A DNA stretch of 11,626 nt from VGWF01 sp964423465 (lineage in GTDB: Bacteria > Verrucomicrobiota > Kiritimatiellia > PWTM01): contig CAYRFK010000157.1 of NCBI GenBank assembly GCA_964423465.1, forward strand, positions 1 through 11,626, given 5' to 3'. Of the stretch, positions 8,542 through 11,626 are shown in pieces. Below the pieces are notes generated by a model. The model did not search any database. It worked only from the letters and a program-made list of their open reading frames with translations, and was not told the DNA's origin. Made by a program: the position numbers and the translations under genes. How positions within the stretch are numbered: the stretch's first letter is position 1; every line of letters starts with the position of its first letter.

Positions 8542-9303
8542 ATGAGTGACGACGCCATCAGGGAAGCGCCGGCGGCCGGGCCGTCGGACGGACCGCGGGT
8601 CTTCTGTACGACCCGCTGGAGCGTCGTGCTGACCGCGCGCGACGGCGCGGCGGCCACGCAGGCCGGGGCGGCGCTCTCCGAACTGTGCCGCATCTACTGG
8701 CATCCGCTCTACGGCTTCGCGCGCCGGTCGGGCCGGACGCCCCATGATGCGGAGGATCTGACGCAGGCCTTTCTTGCGCATCTGCTGCGGCCGGGGGCGA
8801 TGGACGGCGTCCGCCGGGAGAAGGGGCGGTTCCGTTCATTTCTGCTGGCGTCGATGAAGAACTTCATGGCGGACGCGTGGAGCCGGTCCGTGGCGGAGAA
8901 GCGGGGCGGGGGCCGCGTCGTTTCGCTCGACGCGCTGTCCGCCGAGTCGCGATTCGCCGCCGAGCCGCTCGATGCGCGCACCCCGGAGAAGGAGTTCGAC
9001 CGGCAGTGGGCGTTGCGGTTGCTCGACGAGGTCCTCGGCCGGCTGGAGGCCGAGTACGTGGCGGAGGGGCAGGGGACCCAATTCGATGCGTTGCGGTCCG
9101 CACTGACCGGCGACGGGTCCGGCGTGCCTTATGCGGATCTCGCGGCAAAGCTGGGGTCGACCGAAGGCGCCCTGCGCGTCGCCGTCCACCGGATGCGCAA
9201 GCGCTACCGCCGGCTGCTCCGGGATGAGATCGCGGGCACACTGGCCTCGCCGGAGGACGTCGACGACGAACTTCGCTGTCTCTTGGAGGCCTTGGCCTCA
9301 TGA
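8542..9303 (+). CDS. ECF-type RNA polymerase sigma factor, kinase-linked subfamily
   Basis: A 253-residue sigma-70 family protein of the extracytoplasmic-function class, which directs RNA polymerase to specific promoters. The N-terminus has FCTTRWSVV (21-29), typical of the planctomycete/verrucomicrobial ECF type. Region 2 includes DAEDLTQAFL (69-78) and GRFRSFLLASMKNFMADAW (about 94-112). A linker follows, and region 4 has a helix-turn-helix at about 190-230 (PYADLAAKLGSTEGALRVAVHRMRKRYRRLL). It is longer than a minimal ECF factor (about 170-200 residues), as is usual for this subtype. I chose the ATG at 8542 because conserved sequence begins soon after it and the upstream ATG at 8482 lies inside the putative -10 element. 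No strong RBS is visible. The stop is 60 bases before the kinase ATG. Sigma factors of this type are known to sit beside Ser/Thr kinases in PVC bacteria. No anti-sigma gene is visible, so control by the kinase is plausible but inferred. Confidence 0.9.
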   Translation: MSDDAIREAPAAGPSDGPRVFCTTRWSVVLTARDGAAATQAGAALSELCRIYWHPLYGFARRSGRTPHDAEDLTQAFLAHLLRPGAMDGVRREKGRFRSFLLASMKNFMADAWSRSVAEKRGGGRVVSLDALSAESRFAAEPLDARTPEKEFDRQWALRLLDEVLGRLEAEYVAEGQGTQFDALRSALTGDGSGVPYADLAAKLGSTEGALRVAVHRMRKRYRRLLRDEIAGTLASPEDVDDELRCLLEALAS

Positions 9304-9307
9304 AACA

Positions 9308-9336
9308 CGTAACACCGGGCTCGCCTTCCCGTTGTA
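9308..9336 (+). promoter_or_regulatory. Putative ECF-type promoter of the kinase gene (copy 2 of the shared motif)
   Basis: The sequence reads C-GTAACA-N11-TTCCCGT-T-GTA in the 60-base gap after the sigma stop codon. From GTAACA to GTA it matches the copy before the sigma gene at 21 of 28 positions with identical spacing. The 16 bases of the three blocks are invariant. Transcription would start near 9342, giving a leader of about 22 bases that opens close to the GGAAGGA ribosome-binding site. The kinase would then have its own promoter as well as possible read-through from the sigma gene. Confidence 0.6.
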
Positions 9337-9356
9337 CCGGGTGGAAGGAACCCGGT
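9336..9356 (+). promoter_or_regulatory. Perfect 7-bp inverted repeat with the kinase ribosome-binding site in its loop
   Basis: ACCGGGT (9336-9342) and ACCCGGT (9350-9356) are exact inverted copies around the 7-base loop GGAAGGA, which is itself the only Shine-Dalgarno-like string before the kinase ATG at 9364. No U-run follows, so it is not a standard terminator. It could present or hide the RBS in mRNA, or be a DNA operator just downstream of the putative -10. If transcription starts near 9342, most of the 5' arm would be missing from the mRNA, which favours an operator or use on the sigma read-through transcript. Confidence 0.45.
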
Positions 9357-9363
9357 TGACGCC

Positions 9364-11626
9364 ATGAACAACTGCCCGCAGTGCGGTCGCGAAGTCGGTG
9401 CGGACATGGTCCGCGGCCTGTGCCCCGAGTGCCTCTTGAAGGCCGGATTCGGAACGGTGTCCGGCGACCCGGAGGCGGCGCGCAGCTTTGTGCCGCCGCC
9501 CGTCGGCGACCTCGCGCCGCTGTTCCCTCAACTCGAGATCGTCGAATTCGTCGGCCGCGGCGGCATGGGCGCGGTCTACAAGGCGCGCCAGAAGGAACTC
9601 GACCGCTTCGTCGCGTTGAAGATCCTGCCGCCAGACATCGGCCGCGATCCAGCCTTCGCCGAGCGCTTCACCCGCGAGGCCAGGGCCCTCGCGCGGCTGA
9701 ACCATCCGAACGTCGTCACGCTCTACGAGTTCGGATCCGTGCAATTCACCCCTCCGGTCGATCCCCTTGCCCCCCGCCCCTCGTCCCCCGTCCCTCGTCC
9801 CTCGCCCCTCTTCTTCTTCCTGATGGAGTTCGTTGACGGCGTGAACCTCCGGCAGTTGCTCGACGGCGGCCGCGTGAGCCCGCGCGAGGCGCTGGCGATC
9901 GTGCCGCAGATCTGCGACGCGCTCCAGTACGCGCACGACCAGGGCATCGTCCACCGCGACATCAAGCCCGAGAACATCCTGCTCGACCGTCAGGGCCGCG
10001 TGAAGGTTGCGGACTTCGGGCTGGCGAAGATCGTGCGCAGTGCCGATCAGCCGAATCTGGCAGATAAGCCGGATCGGGCCGGTCACACCGATGCGGTTTC
10101 CCGCGCCGGCCATGTCATGGGCACGCCGCAGTACATGGCGCCCGAACAGCGGGAACACCCGTCGGACGTGGATCACCGCGCCGATATCTACTCGCTGGGC
10201 GTCGTCTTCTACCAGATGCTCACCGGCGAACTGCCCGGCCGCGACCTCGCGCCTCCGTCGCGGAGGGTCGCCATCGATGTCCGCCTCGACGAGGTCGTCC
10301 TGCGCGCGCTGGAGGCGAAGCCCGAACGCCGCTACCAGACCGCCGGCGAGGTGAGGACGATCTGCGAGACGATCGCTTCTGAGCCGCCGTCAGGCGAGGC
10401 CCGCGCCGCGTCCCCGCCGCCGCGTGGCATCGTTCCCGGCGGTCGTGTCGGGGCCGGGCCAGGGTACGCCGTGGCCGGCGTGCTCTACTTCGCGCTGATG
10501 GCGTTTGTGGGCCGCACCGCGCCGGAGCTGCCGGACCGCGTGGCGACGCATTTCGGCTTCGAGGGCGCGGCCGACGGATGGATGAGCCGGCCCGGCTATC
10601 ACGTCTTCATCTCGGTCTTTCCCCTGCTGATCGGGCTTCTGCTCGCCGCGGTTCCGCGGCTCGTCCGCGTGCTGCCCGCGCGTCTTGTGAACCTGCCGAA
10701 CCGGGACTTCTGGCTGGCGCCGGAGCGGCGCGCGACGACCGCCGCGATGCTTCAGGCCAGGTTTGCGTGGCTGGGGTGCCTGTTCCTTCTGAACTTCGGC
10801 GCTCTCCACGCGCTGACCGTCGCGGCGAACCGCGTCGTGCCGCCGCAGCTTCCGATGGGCGGCCTGCTGATGGCCGTCATGGGCTTCCTGCTCGGCATCA
10901 TGATCTGGGTGATCCTGCTCCTGATGCGTTTTGCCGAGACCCGCGCCCCCGCCGCGCCGCCGCCGCATCCCGCCCCGGGGCCGGGCAGCGGCGCGCAGGC
11001 CCGGCGCAGTCTCGGCCCCGTATGGCTGGTCGCCGCCGTGCATGCGGTCGTCCTGCTGCTGCTCGCCGGTCTTCTCGTCGTCATGGGGCCGAAGTTCGAG
11101 GCCATGTTCCAGGATCTCGGCGCGTCCCTGCCGTGGGCCACACAGGCGGTCATGAAGTTCTCGCGGTTTCTGCGGCACGGCGGGTTCTTACTANNNNNNN
11201 NNNGCGATTCGCGGGTGGAAATCCGCGTCGAACTCCATGGATCATGGCGGGGAACGGGTCGGGATGCAGGTCCGGATGCGATGATGTGGGCGCCGTTCCA
11301 ATCGCCGAGGCTCCGCGAGGTCGCCGCGCATATGACGGCGGACGAGAAGCGCGACGCAATGAAGCGCGCGTTTCTCTTCGGGCTCTGGAACGCCGGCACG
11401 TTCTTCGTCCCCTGCTTCCTGGTCCTGTTCTCCTCGATCCCCGGGCCGATCAACTGGATCTATGCGGGCGCGGTCCTGGCGGTCGGCCTGTCGTTCTATC
11501 CGCTACTGCAAAGGATGCAGCGGGAGTTCCTGTGCTCGACCGTATGGGCGAGGGAGCAGGGCATCCAGCCGGACGACCTCCGCCGTCGGCGTCCGGACGG
11601 ACTTGGCTCGCGCGGCCGATGGCACC
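9364..11626 (+). CDS. Membrane-anchored Ser/Thr protein kinase with zinc ribbon and DUF1648-like region, 3' partial
   Basis: The frame is open from ATG 9364 to the window end, across ten Ns. Residues 4-23 form a zinc ribbon (C4, C7, C20, C23: CPQC, CPEC). Residues ~58-339 form a complete eukaryotic-like kinase: Gly loop GRGGMGAVYK (64-73), ATP-binding K86 (VALKIL), helix-C E105, HRDIKPEN with catalytic D199, DFG 217-219, and APE 259-261. The DFG-to-APE stretch is long (39 residues between them) because of a 9-base repeat, and a 7-base repeat widens a loop after the beta-4 region. TM segments fall near 368-388, 412-434, 467-490, 500-523 and 553-576. Residues 389-413 (LPDRVATHFGFEGAADGW) match DUF1648. 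A related membrane segment follows the gap. The kinase domain should be cytoplasmic, phosphorylating Ser/Thr residues; the sigma factor or a partner is a possible substrate. The ATG is supported by the ribbon at the N-terminus and GGAAGGA upstream. Whether the part after the gap belongs to the same gene depends on the true gap length. Confidence 0.85.
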   Translation, partial: MNNCPQCGREVGADMVRGLCPECLLKAGFGTVSGDPEAARSFVPPPVGDLAPLFPQLEIVEFVGRGGMGAVYKARQKELDRFVALKILPPDIGRDPAFAERFTREARALARLNHPNVVTLYEFGSVQFTPPVDPLAPRPSSPVPRPSPLFFFLMEFVDGVNLRQLLDGGRVSPREALAIVPQICDALQYAHDQGIVHRDIKPENILLDRQGRVKVADFGLAKIVRSADQPNLADKPDRAGHTDAVSRAGHVMGTPQYMAPEQREHPSDVDHRADIYSLGVVFYQMLTGELPGRDLAPPSRRVAIDVRLDEVVLRALEAKPERRYQTAGEVRTICETIASEPPSGEARAASPPPRGIVPGGRVGAGPGYAVAGVLYFALMAFVGRTAPELPDRVATHFGFEGAADGWMSRPGYHVFISVFPLLIGLLLAAVPRLVRVLPARLVNLPNRDFWLAPERRATTAAMLQARFAWLGCLFLLNFGALHALTVAANRVVPPQLPMGGLLMAVMGFLLGIMIWVILLLMRFAETRAPAAPPPHPAPGPGSGAQARRSLGPVWLVAAVHAVVLLLLAGLLVVMGPKFEAMFQDLGASLPWATQAVMKFSRFLRHGGFLLXXXXDSRVEIRVELHGSWRGTGRDAGPDAMMWAPFQSPRLREVAAHMTADEKRDAMKRAFLFGLWNAGTFFVPCFLVLFSSIPGPINWIYAGAVLAVGLSFYPLLQRMQREFLCSTVWAREQGIQPDDLRRRRPDGLGSRGRWH
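9764..9812 (+). repeat. Degenerate 7-base tandem repeat (consensus CCCTCGT, seven units) inside the kinase gene
   Basis: Seven consecutive 7-base units: CCCTTGC, CCCCCGC, CCCTCGT, CCCCCGT, CCCTCGT, CCCTCGC and CCCTCTT. They encode a Pro/Arg/Ser-rich stretch (PLAPRPSSPVPRPSPL) between YEFGSV and FFFLMEFVDG in the kinase N-lobe. At this point related kinases usually have a short loop. Because the unit is not a multiple of three, gain or loss of one copy would shift the frame. Confidence 0.8.
10042..10095 (+). repeat. Degenerate 9-base tandem repeat in the kinase activation loop
   Basis: Six in-frame 9-base units (GCCGATCAG, CCGAATCTG, GCAGATAAG, CCGGATCGG, GCCGGTCAC, ACCGATGCG) encode the tripeptides ADQ, PNL, ADK, PDR, AGH and TDA. 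Within this, 10043-10077 is also an imperfect inverted repeat: two 17-base arms around one G, pairing at 13 of 17 positions. The repeat accounts for the unusually long segment between the DFG and APE motifs. Confidence 0.65.
11194..11203. other. Assembly gap (10 Ns)
   Basis: Ten undetermined bases interrupt the kinase gene just after residue 610 (GGFLL). A round run of ten Ns is a common scaffolding placeholder, so the real distance may differ. The + frame carrying the kinase is open on both sides at the printed length. Confidence 0.95.
11204..11626 (+). other. Post-gap segment of the kinase reading frame (membrane module)
   Basis: In the kinase frame this stretch reads DSRVEIRVELHG, then FQSPRLREVAAHMTADEKR, then two hydrophobic segments (AFLFGLWNAGTFFVPCFLVL and WIYAGAVLAVGLSFYPLL), and ends QREFLCSTVWAREQGIQPDDL before a basic tail. 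I recognise this arrangement as a C-terminal module of verrucomicrobial-type membrane kinases, from memory of the family and not from a search. Codon third positions are GC-rich except around 11239-11280, where the reading is less convincing. ATG codons at 11281 and 11284 could start a separate small membrane protein if the gap hides a stop, but no good RBS precedes them. Confidence 0.55.

Noticed and set aside
9298..10176. A 292-codon minus-strand open frame opposite the kinase
   Set aside because: It has the same codon-register artefact. The + strand carries all kinase motifs, and the minus product is low-complexity where it crosses the two repeats.
1..11626. CRISPR arrays, tRNA or rRNA genes, and insertion sequences
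   Set aside because: I saw no regularly spaced direct repeats of CRISPR size, no tRNA-like or rRNA-like segments, and no transposase motifs. The only repeats are the short ones inside the kinase gene.

Overview
This GC-rich window looks like a metagenomic contig piece from the PVC superphylum, most likely Verrucomicrobiota or Kiritimatiellota. Three things point there. One is a large secreted protein mixing Ig-like, lamin-tail and CotH domains. Another is an ECF sigma factor of the type whose N-terminus carries a TTRWSVV motif, next to a Ser/Thr kinase that opens with a CPQC...CPEC zinc ribbon. The third is a polysaccharide-degrading glycoside hydrolase of beta-agarase type. The phylum is inferred from domain style, not proven. 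All supported genes lie on the + strand, and no stretch over 300 bases lacks a gene. A run of ten Ns at 11194-11203 marks an assembly gap.

Layout. Positions 1-1911 hold the 3' part of a GH50-like glycoside hydrolase whose start is upstream of the window. After a 52-base gap, 1964-8170 encodes a 2068-residue exported multidomain protein (signal peptide, beta-sandwich domains, Ig-like domains, four lamin-tail domains and one CotH kinase-like domain). Positions 8217-8480 hold a small ORF that begins like a VF530 (DUF2132) DNA-binding protein but loses the family sequence halfway. Positions 8542-9303 encode an ECF-type sigma factor. From 9364 to the end of the window runs a membrane-anchored Ser/Thr protein kinase with a DUF1648-like membrane region. 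Its frame stays open across the N gap and off the contig.

How the genes may work together. The hydrolase and the giant exported protein fit a cell-surface, polysaccharide-using lifestyle, but nothing links them functionally beyond adjacency. The sigma factor and kinase form a clear two-gene signalling module. Its strongest evidence is a shared 28-base motif, GTAACA-N11-TTCCCGT-N-GTA, found once before the sigma gene (8455-8482) and once before the kinase gene (9309-9336). The spacing is identical and 21 of 28 positions match. It resembles an ECF promoter (-35 with GTAAC, -10 with CGT), so I infer that the sigma factor controls both its own gene and the kinase. No anti-sigma gene is visible between or beside them in the window.

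The kinase gene also carries two degenerate minisatellites, a 7-base repeat in the N-lobe and a 9-base repeat in the activation loop. Both lengthen surface loops of an otherwise complete kinase domain.
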